This document shows positions 43,467-56,137 of a stretch of 64,000 nt of DNA, piece after piece; the first letter of the stretch is position 1, and every line of letters starts with the position of its first letter. The position numbers and the translations under genes are program-made. The DNA comes from Coprinopsis marcescibilis (Eukaryota > Basidiomycota > Agaricomycetes > Agaricales > Psathyrellaceae). Under the pieces are notes generated by a model. That model saw only the letters and a program-made list of their open reading frames with translations. It was not told the origin of the DNA and ran no database searches. The stretch covers positions 23,117-87,116 of the forward strand of contig ML210275.1 of the NCBI GenBank assembly GCA_004369085.1, in the 5' to 3' direction.

Positions 43467-45464
43467 ATGGCGTGCTTTCCCATTGGCCTCATGGGCATTA
43501 TCCGTATGTACGATCCCGAGGCTACGCACCCTCCGGAATCGCGGAAAAGGAGTTTATCAAGCGATTCTCAAGGCATGCTGCATGGCGGGAGGTTGTACGA
43601 GTCGTCTCTCATATCCTTCCCCAACGATTCGAAGAGCACGTTGACAGGTGGTTCGAGCTCGACGGTTAGTTTGGATTTCCCTGTCCTTGATAACCAAATT
43701 CAATCCCAAGATCAGTTGCGTGAGTTGTCTTCACACCTTGTGGCTTATCTTGAGAACAGCCGAGTTGACGTGTTGAGACTAGTGTTCGATCCACACGTAC
43801 ACTCGTTGGAAAAGCTCGAAAAGGACATGTGGTACTTGAGTCCGACATATACGTTCCCTGAAGTTGTGGTTGAAGAAGATGGGTCTATCCGGGGAGGAAC
43901 TCTCCCCGCGCTGGTCGAAAGGCTGACTGCTTATGAACAGCTAGGTGCGTCTGTCTGTCCTCTCCATAAGAAGTTCAGTCTTTCACTATATTACAGCCGA
44001 CCGCGCATTCACTCAAGCATTCCTCATGACTTTCAAGACTTTCACATCTGTAGACGGTCTAGTCGACGCATTGATCCAGCGGTTTAGGATAAGACCACCG
44101 CATGGAATGTCGTCAATTGAACATAAAAGGTGGGCTTTGTCGAAGCAGCACATTGTTCAAGTTCGGTGTGATTCAATTCTAAATTGTTCTGCTTGGATGC
44201 TCAAAATTGAACAGAGTACTGAACGTCTTCAAAAATATGGTCCAGGATGGCGAGATCCTTGAGACGGAAGATTTGCGCATCATTGACAATATCCAAATGT
44301 TCCTGCAAGGGAAGGATGTGGAACATTTGGATGCTGCGAAGGTCCTGGCAGACATCCTTCAACGTGTTAGCCTCCTTTTCGCTGTGGTCCTATACCTCAC
44401 TCTTACAGTGGTCTTTTTTGTAGCGTCATAGTGGCGAAGTCCGGACACTTGTCAGCACGAAATCCAGCATCCCACCGGTACCGAGTCTACCCAGAATCAG
44501 CAAGCGAATCAAGTTCCTCGCTGTTGAACCTTTAGAATTGGCAAGACAGTTGACCATTCTCGAGGCTGAAATGTTCCAGCAGATACGGCCGAACGAGTGC
44601 TTGAATTGGGTGCGGCAGAACAACGGAAAAAATAACATTACTCTCGTCATCCAGATGAGCAATAAGGCAAGCTTTTTTCTTGGTTACACCGCATCTATGG
44701 GTTGCTCATGTTGTATTCAGATTTCAGAATGGGTAGTGGAGTTGATATTGAGCAATGATGATCCGTGGAAGAGGGGCCAGATCGTGAAGCACTTTATTGG
44801 CACAGCAGACGTGAGTTCTGATCTTGATATATCCTCACCAATTACCCCTGAGAAACGGCCTGTTCTAAGTGGTGTAGGAAGCTCACCAACTTTTCGACGA
44901 TGTTTGCTATTGTCTCTGGGCTTACCGGTCCACCGATCCGGAGGCTTCAGGAGACGTGGGGACATGTTTCCAAGAGGTCTATGGACCAGCTCGCAACTTG
45001 CGAGACAATTTTGGACAGCAAGAAGAGTTTCTCCAATTATAGGCAGCTCATGGCGTCCGTGGTGCCCCCTTGCCTGCCTTTCGTCGGTGAGTTCTTATCC
45101 GAACCCTTTTAATAGGCCCACCCTCACCGCCACCGCAGGCGTCTTCCTCACAACCCTCAAATTCGTCCAAGATGGCAACTGTGACGAACTGCCCAGTGGC
45201 GTCATCAACTTTCGCAAACGCCAGAAACTCGCGGATGTGATTGGGGATATCAAGCGCTGGCAGGTGTATGGGTATAATCTCCAGCGGGTGCCGCAGATTT
45301 TGGAATTTGTGGAGGAGTCGTTGATGAGGTTTGGGAATGGGTGTTCGTCGAGTGATAGGTTTTGGGAGTTGAGTTTGCAGAGGGAGCCGAGGGGTGGAGT
45401 CCGACTGGGGGTGGAGGAGGTGGAACTGGGATGGGGGTTGGGGAAGGAGAATGGGTTGGGTTGA
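43467..45464 (+). CDS. Ras guanine-nucleotide exchange factor (CDC25-type)
   Basis: Activates Ras-family GTPases by GDP release. After a Ser-rich N-terminus comes LSPTYTFPEVVVEEDG, then YEQLADRAFTQAFLMTFKTF, the REM (RasGEF_N) domain, continuing to VLNVFKNMVQDG across an intron. The catalytic domain follows: LELARQLTILEAEMFQQIRP, then ISEWVVELIL, IVKHFIGTADKCRKL, NFSTMFAIVSGLTGPPIRRL, YRQLMASV, FVGVFLTTLKFVQDG, VINFRKRQKLADVIGDIKRW. These are all hallmark segments in the expected order. About 550 residues with eight or so short introns. No SH3 or CH domain is seen. The first in-frame ATG is 43467; an upstream exon is possible because the frame is open before it. Confidence 0.85.
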
Positions 45465-45946
45465 AGGATTTGTGGTTTTTGTCTGTTATGTGGGTTGAGA
45501 GTGAATGGCGCACGTTGCTGCTATTTCTGATGGAGGCAGGCTTCAGGGACAGGGGTCATAATCTCATTTTGTCCAAATGGTTGTCTTTCAATTTTGTCGG
45601 GGTACAAACCACGACGTTTTTATAATACTAATAATCCGAGATGATCCGATCGGCCGTTAAGGTTTCATTGTGAGCCATAAAATTGTCGCTCCGCATCTAC
45701 CTGAGGCTTCGGCAAATGATGTGTACAAAATGTTAAATAGAACAGGACTCTGACATTATACTAGGGGAATACAGCTTCCACAGCCCAAGGTAGTCGTAAC
45801 TCTTGCCACACCACTCTGACGAATCGATTTTCCGTCCTGCGATTCGGTGCGCCTGGCACGCTCTGCTGAATAGAGCTCATTTCTCACACTCGACCTCTGC
45901 ATAAAGAATATTTCGACTGTCAGGGCATCAAACCATTCGAAATACG
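45465..45946. other. intergenic, convergent 3' ends
   Basis: No gene is supported between RasGEF and the unassigned minus-strand gene. Confidence 0.45.
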
Positions 45947-47625
45947 TCAATCCTTGCTGACCTCCAACCCCCTTCGGCGCCTCCAGAACGTTCTCAGCCT
46001 CTTCGCCTTTTTCTCTTTGCCTTGTTCTTGACTAGTATCGATGACGTTGATTCGGCTTCCTTTCCTCCTGAGTAGGACACCGCTCCACATCAAGAACCCC
46101 TTTACATCCGTTTCCTTAGGACGTCTCTTCGACTTTGGTGCTGATGGAGAGATCTCCCTAGACAGTGACACGAACCCTTCAGCGTCTACACTGTTTTCGG
46201 CACTCAATTGTCCAGCTCGAATGACAGCCGTTCCCTCCCAAGTTCTCGCAGAACTGGACAACTCTGGGTACTGTGCATGCAACGCGCTGATCTGCACGAG
46301 GTTAAGACAAACGACCACACCTTTAGGCTAAACAGTCGACGTACAATATCATAATACGCCTGCCAGGCGCCTTTCATCGTCTCCCACCAGGCATAAGCGG
46401 CGGAAAACTTGTCTTTAACTGGCTCCGGGCACAGTTGCGAGCCTGGGTTTCGCTCTAGGTCTTCGTTCACCCACGTCCACCACGCGGATGTCTCATTGGC
46501 TTGCTGCGAGAATGCCGAAAAGAGACTAAGATTTGCCACGAGGTCGAGTGCAACCTCCTTGAGCGGTTTACGAAGAGATGGTGCTGGGACAATGTGCATT
46601 AGTAACCTTAATTGTGCCTCGCCAAGTGTAATTCTCTTACCTTGGCCGGCTCCTGGAGGAAGCAAGACGATGTGTGTATTGTCTTTTGTTTGGGCGGCAA
46701 TCTAAGAGGACAAATTATTAACACAAAGTGATCAGAAGTTCGTTTAATCGAATAGAGGTTCGATTAAACGAACGTATATAACCTTTTAAGCTCACCTTGT
46801 ATACCTCCTGGCTGACCTCCTTAAAGACGCGTTCTGTCTCTTTCGCAAGCTCCTCCCCTTCTTTCGCGTATTTCTGCATAAGCCTCACTCCCGCGAGACG
46901 GCTGTCCCCGTCTCCGTCAAAAAATTCAACCTCAATCATGATGCTCGACTTCACTGCTGTGGGACTATCGCCCACGCCCAAGCTTACATCCCACCCTTCA
47001 CCTCCTACGGGCACATCCAGATTACTGCCAGCCCCTCCCGTAGCGCCCGCATCCTTCACCTCGCCTTCACCGCCTCTAACGGAAGCCGCACGCGATTCCA
47101 GCCCTCTGACATCCCAATCCGCCAACACCATCCCCTCGTTGCACATCTTAAACGCAAGTTGGGCGGCTTGTATGTGAACATCGAGGCTGGAGATTAGGTT
47201 CAGGACTTTGCTCCGGATCTTAGCTACGAGCTTGGACTGAATGGCATCAGGGGTGATGGCGACATTCGTGGAGGCATTGGGCACGTGGAGGAGGGATGTT
47301 GTGTTCCCTTGGTCGAGGTCGAGAACACTTGGGCTTGGCGAGACCGCGGGGGTGTTGAATGTTGAGGAGAGCGGTGTTAGCCCCATGATTGAGACCCCTA
47401 GTATACCCTCTGAGATGGTAGAGCTTATGACGAGTTGCATTGTATGGGTGAGGTGTTAGGCGTGCTTTGTGTCGATAGTACATACTTGGCTTCGTGTGGG
47501 ATTTTAATCCTGCTAAATGGCTCCAGTCTATCCATGACTTTCTTAGTGTACCTGGCCAGCGCAGCTGGGCTCAGGGCTGGCGAGGCTATTGTCGTGGCTG
47601 TCGTGGTCATTGCGAGAAAGCTCAT
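45947..47625 (-). CDS. unassigned multi-exon protein
   Basis: At least four exons on one frame path. The first (47625 to about 47491) begins MSFLAMTTTATTIASPALSP. The second carries SKLVAKIRSKVLNLISSLDV and a Gly/Ala-rich insert, ending with a helical stretch up to EVYK. The third reads IAAQTKDNTHIVLLPPGAGQ and then AWWTWVNEDLERNPG; the fourth, after an intron at about 46339-46288, begins ISALHAQYPELS and ends in a very basic tail (KKAKRLRTFWRRRRG). No family is recognised and no signal peptide is evident. The helical, Trp-rich middle and basic tail could bind membranes or nucleic acid, which is only a guess. A TATA-like TATAAATA lies about 80 bp before the start. One intron contains a perfect 15-bp inverted repeat. 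Confidence 0.5.
46738..46773. repeat. perfect 15-bp inverted repeat in an intron
   Basis: GTTCGTTTAATCGAA and its exact reverse complement flank a 6-base spacer (TAGAGG). It lies within the intron at about 46701-46797 and would form a stable hairpin in the transcript. Confidence 0.85.
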
Positions 47626-48710
47626 TGAAGGAGAACGAGAGGGAAGGAAGATCGGGGTGTGGCACTTGGCCTTGTAAACGTTGACGTAACGACATAGCTC
47701 CGACTATAAATATGCCCAGGCCATGAAGTTTGACATCCCCAAAGAGGCACTATCATATTTTATTATGAACTTCGAACACGAGCCAGCCTCGAAGGAATCA
47801 TGAAACACCAACGGTTACCATTCCATATCAACGAGTATTGAATGCCAACCATGAGGCCTGTAGTGCAGAAGCTTGTAGCTTCTGCCAGTATCAAGTGCCT
47901 CAGATTAAATCCGTATTGACCAACCTATGGGCTGAAGAGCTTTCATGACTTGGATAACACCAAATGCGGTGGATATCATGCTGCCCACTTCAGCCTGTCA
48001 GTGACTCATGGTGAGGACAGGCAACGCATGTAGTATATGCCACGAGGTACAAGGCAATTATTGATACTATCTATGTACCCCACAACGCATCTTCACTGCC
48101 TCTCCGCTATCGCATCCGTTGAATGTATTCAGCCTGGTTTTCTCTCCTCAACTCTCGAGGCGCGTGACATCAGGACTTGACCTCCCCTAAAGCGGAGATC
48201 GTTCCCACGAACCCTGACAGTGACCTCTCCCTGGAAGGTATTACGTCGATTCCTTTGGCGTTTGAGTCATGTAAGGTACGAGCACAGCCGAATAATACAT
48301 AACTCCCAAGGCTAATTCAATTTCCCAGAAACCTTGAGTGGCATCGGACAATGTGACAAACATGGAGTCACTGGCACGACAAGCTTGTGGTACAATGAGT
48401 CAATCTTTGTTTGGGATTTTAATTTTTTCCCGTCGCGTCGTGGGTCCTGACGGGAGAATCAGTAGTAGTTCCTTGAAGTTTGAGAAATACTGCGTATTTG
48501 CGATAGTTTGTGGCGCACACTTCTTGTTCGCGGGTGCATCGTAATCGATTCCTTCTTGTTCAATTACCCAATTGCCAGAGAACTCATTCCATTGCTTCGG
48601 TGAGTCCATGTAAATGAGATTCGTTCTCTTTCTCACCTTGGCTCTCTGGACCCTCTGACTTGACTTATTTTGTCGCCCCATCGTCTACATATCATTCCAG
48701 GATCGCGAAA
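47626..48710. other. intergenic (divergent promoters)
   Basis: Between the unassigned gene and the TPR gene. A 93-codon open frame at 48400-48681 (minus) has no recognisable feature and is not called. Confidence 0.45.
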
Positions 48711-51700
48711 ATGACCGGAAGCCTCGCCAACGCTGCTAGCGCGTCTGGTGAAGCATTCTTCAAAAGCGGAGAGTACCTCTTGTAAGTATCGTGCCCTCAT
48801 CACTGTATTTTCTCTTTATTTGCCGCAAGGCGCGTTCTGCACGTCTACATATGCCTCATCGTAAGCCAAGTGCATTGACAAAGTTTTCAGGGCCCAGAAA
48901 CGGTTCAGCGAGGTACGTTACTTTACTCAAGGTCATGGCTGGAAGTCGCTGCGAACTTGACCTTCTTCTACCCTCACAGGCCAGCAAACTCGAACCTAAT
49001 GAACCGATGCACGTTATCAACCTCACCAGAGCTTTCTACGAGCAAGGGAAATACCCAGCCTGCCTCAAGTCTGCCCTCGTCGCGTGGCAAAAGGTCAAAC
49101 TCAAGGAGGCCATCACGCTGGTCAAGCACGGCACCGACCATGGCAAGACCTCAGCTTCCTCCACGTATAATGACTCCACATCGACGTCGAAAAATGCGGC
49201 CGACACCAGCAACTCCCTCTACATCCTAATTGCGATGATTTACGCCAAGGCGCAGATCTACCATGGCCATCTTGGCAAGCTACTAACCTTCTTGCACGAT
49301 CGAGGTAGAGGAGGTATAAACCCTCTTCGGGAAGACATTGGGTCCAGTGAAATGGAGGGAACGCAACGGGGAACCACTCGTGGGGCGGAGGAATCGATGA
49401 CAAGCCAAGCGTCGACCTCCAATGGGGATCTTTTGGCGGGGAAGCTTTCAACAGAGATCGAGGCATTCATCAACATGACTATTGCGAGCTCCAAGAAGGG
49501 AACGACGATGTCGAGCATGGCCGGGGCTATAGATGGTGAAATTGCAGAATCGTTTACGTGCTCCTTCGACACGTCCGTGCTGGAGTTCTGGAAGACGAAA
49601 TGCATTGATTGCGACTACTTTCAGGAGGGTACTGCCCAAGGTTTTGAGACGCCAGGACACGAGCACACATGTCCTTCGAAGGAACGGATTGCACAGGGAG
49701 CAGGGAGAGCCCATTGGTACAAGAGGATCGACGCGGGCCGCTACTCCATTTACTACGATATGCCCTTATTCAAAACTTGCCTGTAGGTGACTTGACCTGC
49801 TTCGCTGTAGTGCGCGTTGACCTGATCTATCTACCTCAGAAATGCTGGCACGAGTATTCTCAAGGTTCAGAGTCGTTTCTTCAGGTTGCTACATCGGACT
49901 AATGTTTTTTTGGCTCGTAGTTTGAAAACGAGGCTGTGCAGTATATCGCGAGTGGAAGCAGCGGTGGTATGGATTCGAAGCTACTCTCGTACGTAGTGAA
50001 GAGCCGGAGTTTTACTACGAAAGGCCAGATACCCCTGCTCTATGCCGGAATCTCCGATGGTAAACATTCCCTTTACTGATTATGCGGGCCATGCTTACCT
50101 TTTTACACGTATATTCGCGTTGTAGGCCGTTCCATATTCGCCGACGGTGTCGCCTTGAGTGGCCAAATCCTTCATCGTATGATGGGCTTGATGAGAGGGA
50201 CTATGGTTGCAGTCAACGCTGGACACAAGATCCACGTCACCGCCATCGACACCCAGCCGATCGTCATCTCCAAGTTCATCGTTACATATCATCTGCTGTA
50301 CTTCACAAAGAAGCGGTATAGAGAGTGTGAGGATGTGTGTGACAGTGCGGTGTATGCAACGTTGATGTACCTGACATTGGGCCTCATCATGCCCAAGTAC
50401 TGCTGCGATTTGTATGTCCCTTCTACTTCCTGCTTTTCTCGCGGGGAACGCTCACTGACCATACATTCCTATTTTCCAGAATCGAAAAGACAGTCGACCT
50501 TGTACTCGCTCAGCTTAGCCATGAAAACGAAGAGGAGCGTCAGCAGCCCCTCGGGGGCGAATATCCCCTTTTCCTGCGAGATCTGTCTGTCACAGAAGTC
50601 AAGTCTGTCTTCGAGTACTGGAAGCGGTGTATCACGGATGGCACCGTGAACGACACCAAGCAGCTCCTGAGCAACAATCCCATCGAGCAGGACGACCCTG
50701 TCGAACACCTACGGCTCGTTTCGGCCGACAACCTCATCGGACCAGGTTCTAGTGCGAATGGCCCAAATACAGGCGCGGAGGAAGTCGCTGCAGATGAAGC
50801 TGCCAGCGCTAAGAAGAGCAAGAAGAAAAAGAAGAAAAGAGCAGACGGTGCAGCGGCCAATAGGAAGCCCTCGGCGATTATTGCTATGGCTGTGTGTCCC
50901 AACGAGAAGCTGCCTGAGGCATCGGAACCTGCTTATAATGACATCAACAAAGAGTTCCAGATATACCGAACGTCGAGGACCTTCTTCCCTCCTCAGGATT
51001 TGTTAGAAGCGAGGCACCCTGCGCTGGGAAAGTTGATCGAATGTAAGGGTACGCCGAATGACGTGCTAGTTGCTGCTGCACAAGACGAGGTGGATAAGGA
51101 GTGGGTTATCAACCCGTTGCTTCTGGTGCGTTTCCTCGGGTGGTTGCCTGACGAACAAGAGCTGATGTGGGTTTAGGATGAAACGGACGACCAACAGTAC
51201 CCGAGAATCCCTACCACACCGTTGGACACCCTCTATATGATGCTCCTGCAACTAAGCAAGCTTAAGGGTACTAAGTACGAGTACGGCAAGGTCATGTTCC
51301 CTGGAAAGACGGCGATCGCTGTTACGAGAAGCTATTTCCGCGCCATTGCTGATATGATCGCTGGGGAGCTTCAGGTTGAGCTCGTGGCGGGGGATGTATA
51401 TCAAGTACTCCGGCAACTCAGCGACGCTGGCGTGGGGTCCACCAGTGGCAGGCCTGAGTCGTTCCCACGCCAGTATTGGAGAATGTGGTTGACGAATATT
51501 CCGTACGTTTTTACACTGAATGAAAGCCATTTGTGTTTGGTTTCTCATAGATCGTTGGCCACCGATACAGGGATTATCAAGGTGGAGCCTTGAATGTCGT
51601 GACCTCTTTGCTCCCAAGCTTGAAAACGGACGCGGATGCGATGATTATATTTGATTCTGAGAGGCGTCTACCCCATGAATACGACACGTTCGAGAACAAG

Positions 51701-52855
51701 TGCTACCAGTGCGTTTTCAATTCCGTATATCATATGTTCATTGGCTGATCCTCGCGTATATTACATAGGCAAGCGTTCATCTTTCCTGCAGAGTTTCCAC
51801 GGTACCTTGGGTGTACATACGAGCACAAGGGTGGCTTTTCTCTTCAAGGTTCTGATAAGCGTATGCACACCCTTACGGTCCAGAGTCCGGGGCAGCCACT
51901 CAAGGCCCTGGCTTCGAAGCGAGAGCTGTACGACTGGCTCACCCGAATCCTCTTGGCGATCCTGTGCAACGGGCGGCCCCCTCCTCCGACAGAGGACTTT
52001 GAAGGGGTCAGCACCGAGAATATCATCAATGCGGGGACTTGGCACGATTGGGAGACACCAACCACCCTCTCCACGTTCCTCCGGCTTATCGAGCATCTAA
52101 GCTTGGTGGGGTTCCCGGCGAGCTGGCTGGGAGAGTATCTGGGGCCGCTGCTGGCAGAGTCGCCGAGTGTAACTACGAGGGTGAAGCCGTACCGTGGTTC
52201 CCTCCCGCGCCCGCTTCCGGGCTCGAAGGGGTGTGAAGATCTGATTGCGCAGAAGTGCCGGACGGTTTCGTTGGAGTTTTGGAAGGCTGATTTGCATGCG
52301 TTGGCGAGCTTGGTCGGAGATGGGCTTTCGGTTCCCATCGTCGTCCCCGGCAGCCTGCCCGTGGCTCGCGATAGTAGTGAGCTGGGTCTGGTGGAGTTTA
52401 ATGTGAAATTTGAGCCGAGGAAGAGGAGGAGGGTTCCGGGAGATGTAGATGGAAATGCAAAGGGAATGGGAAAGGCGGACGTGGGATTGCCGTGGTCCAG
52501 GTCGGTGTATATTATCTTTTACAATCCGAATGTTGGTGGTGGGGATGGCAGCGGTGCAAAGTGGGATGGAGTGACGGTGTCGCCGTCTGTGTTGATGGAG
52601 GAGATACTGGATGGGCTGTGCGATGAGTTGGGGGAGATGCCTGGAGATATTGGGGAGAGGGTTCAGGTTGTGACTTTGCAGTATGGGCGCGATGTCTTGG
52701 GGAAGTCGCCGGTGGGGTTTAAGCTCCGGGCGTTGTGGTATGAGAAGGCGAGGAGAGAGGGGTGGATGGTGGTTGCGTATCGTTGTGACTATGGGGTCGT
52801 TGGTGAGTTGTTTCTCGGATATAGTTGGCTCCTGAGAGCAGGAGTGAGTCGCTGA
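48711..52855 (+). CDS. large TPR-containing protein of unknown function
   Basis: About ten exons give a product of more than 1,100 residues. The N-terminus reads ASGEAFFKSGEYLLAQKRFS, then ASKLEPNEPMHVINLTRAFY and EQGKYPACLKSALVAW, a pair of tetratricopeptide repeats split by two tiny introns. A long middle part has no domain I can name; it includes GKIHVTAI-like text (NAGHKIHVTAIDTQP) and a highly basic run (AKKSKKKKKKRADG). The C-terminal half has FPAEFPRYLGCTYEHKGGFS and a Gly/Asp-rich loop before YGRDVLGKSP. TPRs bind protein partners, so a scaffold role is likely. There is no signal peptide. Only parts of the splice pattern were checked base by base. The gene ends 300 bp from the convergent SnoaL-like copy D4. 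Confidence 0.6.
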
Positions 52856-53149
52856 TTGTGGTCTTAGTCACTAAACCCGTTCCTGCCAAGGACTGGAAAA
52901 CTATGCGCTTTGTAACGCCAGGGTCAACATAGAAGGCAGAGGGAGATCGATGCATTGAGCTGAGCGTATTTCGAGTCCCACAGTGCCAGTGTTTACATTG
53001 TTTCTTGCTTGTCCATGCTGAAAATGTAAATGTTATGAGGACCATTTCTATCAATTGGGAGCCATTACATTGGCTCTGCCCACTACAGCTAGCATATTTC
53101 TCGTCGGAAACAAGGGAGACTGGTGGTACTATGTATAATACGCTTCCTA

Positions 53150-53795
53150 TCAGAAAAACGCAATTGGATTCGGCTCATTCCCTGTAATACCCTGGATGAC
53201 ATCCCAATGCTCCACCACACACGTCCCCTCGAACCTCCACACATCCATCACCGCCAGCGTGCGTCCTGTCAGCTTCAGCTTGTAGTGCGCGAGCCCGTAG
53301 CCCTGCCCGGTGAACACGCGCAGGTTGGTCGTCGACGCGGCTGGGTCGCTGAAGAGCGCTTGGAGGAAGGTGATGGTCCAGTTCCGCCCGAGTTCGGCGT
53401 TGGGGTTGTGTTGGATGTATTCGCTGGTGAAGGTGGGATGTGTTATGCGGTTAGTTGTGTGTGTGGGTTGGTGATGTAGAGAAATAGAAATTGAGGAGAG
53501 AGTCGGGCTATTAAAAAGAAGGGGGATGGGATGGTACTCACCCTGGGGCGTATTGGTCGAATGCGGCTTGGACGTTGTGCTGCTGTAGGAGGGTGGTTGC
53601 GAAATGGGCTGTGGCTTCTTGTTGGCGTTGGGGGAGGTCTGGGCCCCGGGCTCGGGGATCACAGGGCCGTGTGTTTGGGCATGGTGCGGAGGCAAGGTCG
53701 ATGGTTTGAGGACCTGTGGATGTGGATGTGGATGCAGATCCTACAGCTAGGGATATGGCGAGCAGGAAAGGGGTCAAGAGGATGCGGGTGTGCAT
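53150..53795 (-). CDS. secreted SnoaL-like (NTF2-fold) protein, copy D4
   Basis: Start at ATG 53795 gives a signal peptide (MHTRILLTPFLLAISLAVG), then a Ser/Thr-rich linker and CDPRARGPDLPQRQQEATAH. An intron at the family position (after QYAPG, about 53541) leads to YIQHNPNAELG, FTGQGYGLAHY, DVWRFEGTC, VEHWDV and a stop at 53150. Length about 187 residues. Like D1 it ends NPIAFF. It has Trp where the others have Phe in DYFRF. Unlike D1-D3, no TRP-like gene lies beside it; neighbours are the TPR gene and, far off, the ABC transporter. Confidence 0.82.
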
Positions 53796-56137
53796 TGTCC
53801 AGTGTTTGATTAAGGCCGCGAGAAACAAGTCTGGAGGGAGTGGAAGGTTGTGAGGTCTGTCGTATGCCTTTCTTTGCTCTTTTAAACTCGCCGAACCTCA
53901 GATTGGGTGCGTAGCACCTTGAAAACGCTTAGAATGTACACGAAGGCGACGCGCTGGGAACAACTCGCGTACCAGAAAGTGCAAGCTGATCCGATGTTTA
54001 CTACCGGCGGCTCAGTAAGGTTATGACATGTAAGGTTGACCGTGAGTAGCCCTGCGGCGGGCATCGCGTTTCTGTATGCTCTAGATCACCAGCCGAGTGA
54101 GTATTCAGTCGACAGTTACTGGCTGCATCTCGCGCGACTTCACATCCAGAGCTGAGTTTTGGGTATCAAATATCACATGCAGAGGGATGATATTCCATTT
54201 GGTGAGCATTTTCTAACCGGAATTGAATACGAGGCGTGATGCGCCCTCGGAGCGCAGTAGGTGGTTCATAATTGCCCAATTCCCGGGAACTCTAAGTACC
54301 AGGGGAATGGTAGAGGTGATTACATTGTTGGTAAGGATATCCCCTGCTGTTTTGCAGCTGATAATTCGTAGCTGTTGGCTGACTTGAATGCATGATGTAG
54401 ATTGATGTATGTGGATACAAGTGATTCGTGAACCGGGAGGAGGTGTACCCGGAGTACGCATGCTCATTTTACTTGACCTTTTGGATCTTGATTAGCTGCC
54501 AGTTTTGCAAGAGAGCGGGAGGTTGTACGTGATGCTAGTATGGTACTGGTGCAAGTACCGAGTTGCAGGTCACAGTCGGAGATTGATGTCCAGGTTCAGT
54601 GTGAGTGTACCTTCGAGCTGTAGTGCCCGCGAAGGACTGACTCGGATGAGGCAGTATTGAGCTGTACACGACGAGTGCACATTGTACACCACCGACTTGA
54701 AGCACCCAGCACAGCCACGATCTTATCTAATCGGGGATTGACATCGTATCACCTGCTCTTAATTTAGAGCTTCGGCTGTTAGCAATTGTGCTCGGTGAAG
54801 TATGGTTGTATGCGCCCGTTGTAGTTTAGACAGTGGGAGCGGTGACCTTTGTGAAATGTATTGAATCTTGCACAATTGAGGCGGCGTGTGTACGGTCAGT
54901 TATAATTATATTCGAGGTTGTGGTGGGTTGGTTGGTGAACAATTGAACTGGGGCTTAATTATGCGCAAGGTTTGTGGCCGAGATATCTGATAATTATTAT
55001 TGTTACAATGGGAGCTGAAATGGATTCATAAGTGTGTAGACGCAATAACAAGATGCTCAGACCACTCAATCTACTGCCCGGAAAGGAGCCGGAGGAATGG
55101 CCCAGTAAGCAGTAATGACTGTGTGCGCGCATGTATGTGTCATAGCATTTGATACTATGTTATAGAAGAGACAGTGTAGAAGACATCTGATATTTTTCGT
55201 CCTTGAAGGAGCTCTGAGCACTGCTTGGACAGCAGGTGCTGACGCTCTCTTGCCCGTTCATACTTATCTATCATCGCACACCGGTTTTGAGCGCCAATTC
55301 ATTCCAGCCCCATCGGAATGATAGGTTTGCATCCGATGAAGCTGGGATGGTGTTGCATCTTGACAGAAGGTCTCGGGACTTGGATGCAGGCACCGACTCC
55401 ACCCAACAGCCCCTGATCTGCTACTGGGAGAACGTGGGCGAGGTAACGTTAAGCGCCGGGCGCATTACCACCGTGGCTCGGCCATCACGGAGCTACTATT
55501 GTTTGGCCCGACGATTCGGTTCACCTTTATTTGTGCACCGCCCGCGCCCTCTGGTGTACAAACACGCCCGCAGCGTACTTAGCAGACAGTTGAAACTTGT
55601 TCTCGAGCTGTGTCTTCACAACTGTTTGCCCTTGAGAGTGCAATTGCTATGTGACTCGCTTCCTAGAGTCGGCTCCCACAGCAACTGGGGAAAATGAGGT
55701 CATGCGGAAGGAGGATGTCAAAGGCTTATTGTCTCGGGGGCTATAATCCGTGCGACACGGGGTCACGGAACCACACAAACCTTCCTAAAGTGGAAATGAA
55801 CATGGGCCAAACACGGGTGCCAAACAAAGGCGCTAATTGTCTTTCTGCATTGTCAGGAGACAAAAGAAATGCAAGTAATAATAGAGCTAGTCGAGCTTGG
55901 GTAACGGTCTTTTTGATCCTCACTTTCTTTCTTTCCTTACCTTTCGTTTCACCGCGAGCCCTTGCGCGAGCGGGTGTTTGCGTTTTTCGTTCTTTCCGTA
56001 CCTTCAACTTTTGAGCAGCAGAGGTTGCTCACTGCGATACGCCACTCGACCACACTTTTCACGAGGAAGGAACGAAGATCTTATCACACGATAAGACTAT
56101 AGATTTATAACGACAACAACTATTACTGCAATTTACG
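53796..56137. other. long intergenic stretch upstream of the ABC transporter
   Basis: About 2.3 kb without a supported gene. It contains a short third copy of the dispersed repeat end block (54709-54734). A 153-codon open frame at 55236-55697 has no recognisable feature. It includes the promoters of D4 and the ABC transporter. Confidence 0.5.
54709..54734 (+). repeat. dispersed repeat copy 3 (end block only)
   Basis: GCACAGCCACGA then TCTTATCTAATCGG, matching the right ends of the copies at 4852 and 16431. Confidence 0.5.

Noticed and set aside
48400..48681. 93-codon minus-strand frame upstream of the TPR gene
   Set aside because: Starts only 30 bp from the TPR start, shows no domain or splice support; could be a small gene but cannot be supported.
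48711..52855. DUF4470/MYND-type identity for the large TPR protein
   Set aside because: The N-terminal TPR is similar in style, but the MYND cysteine pattern and the typical GCGD motif were not found.
55236..55697. 153-codon plus-strand frame upstream of the ABC transporter
   Set aside because: No signal peptide, domain or paralogue in the window; likely a chance frame.
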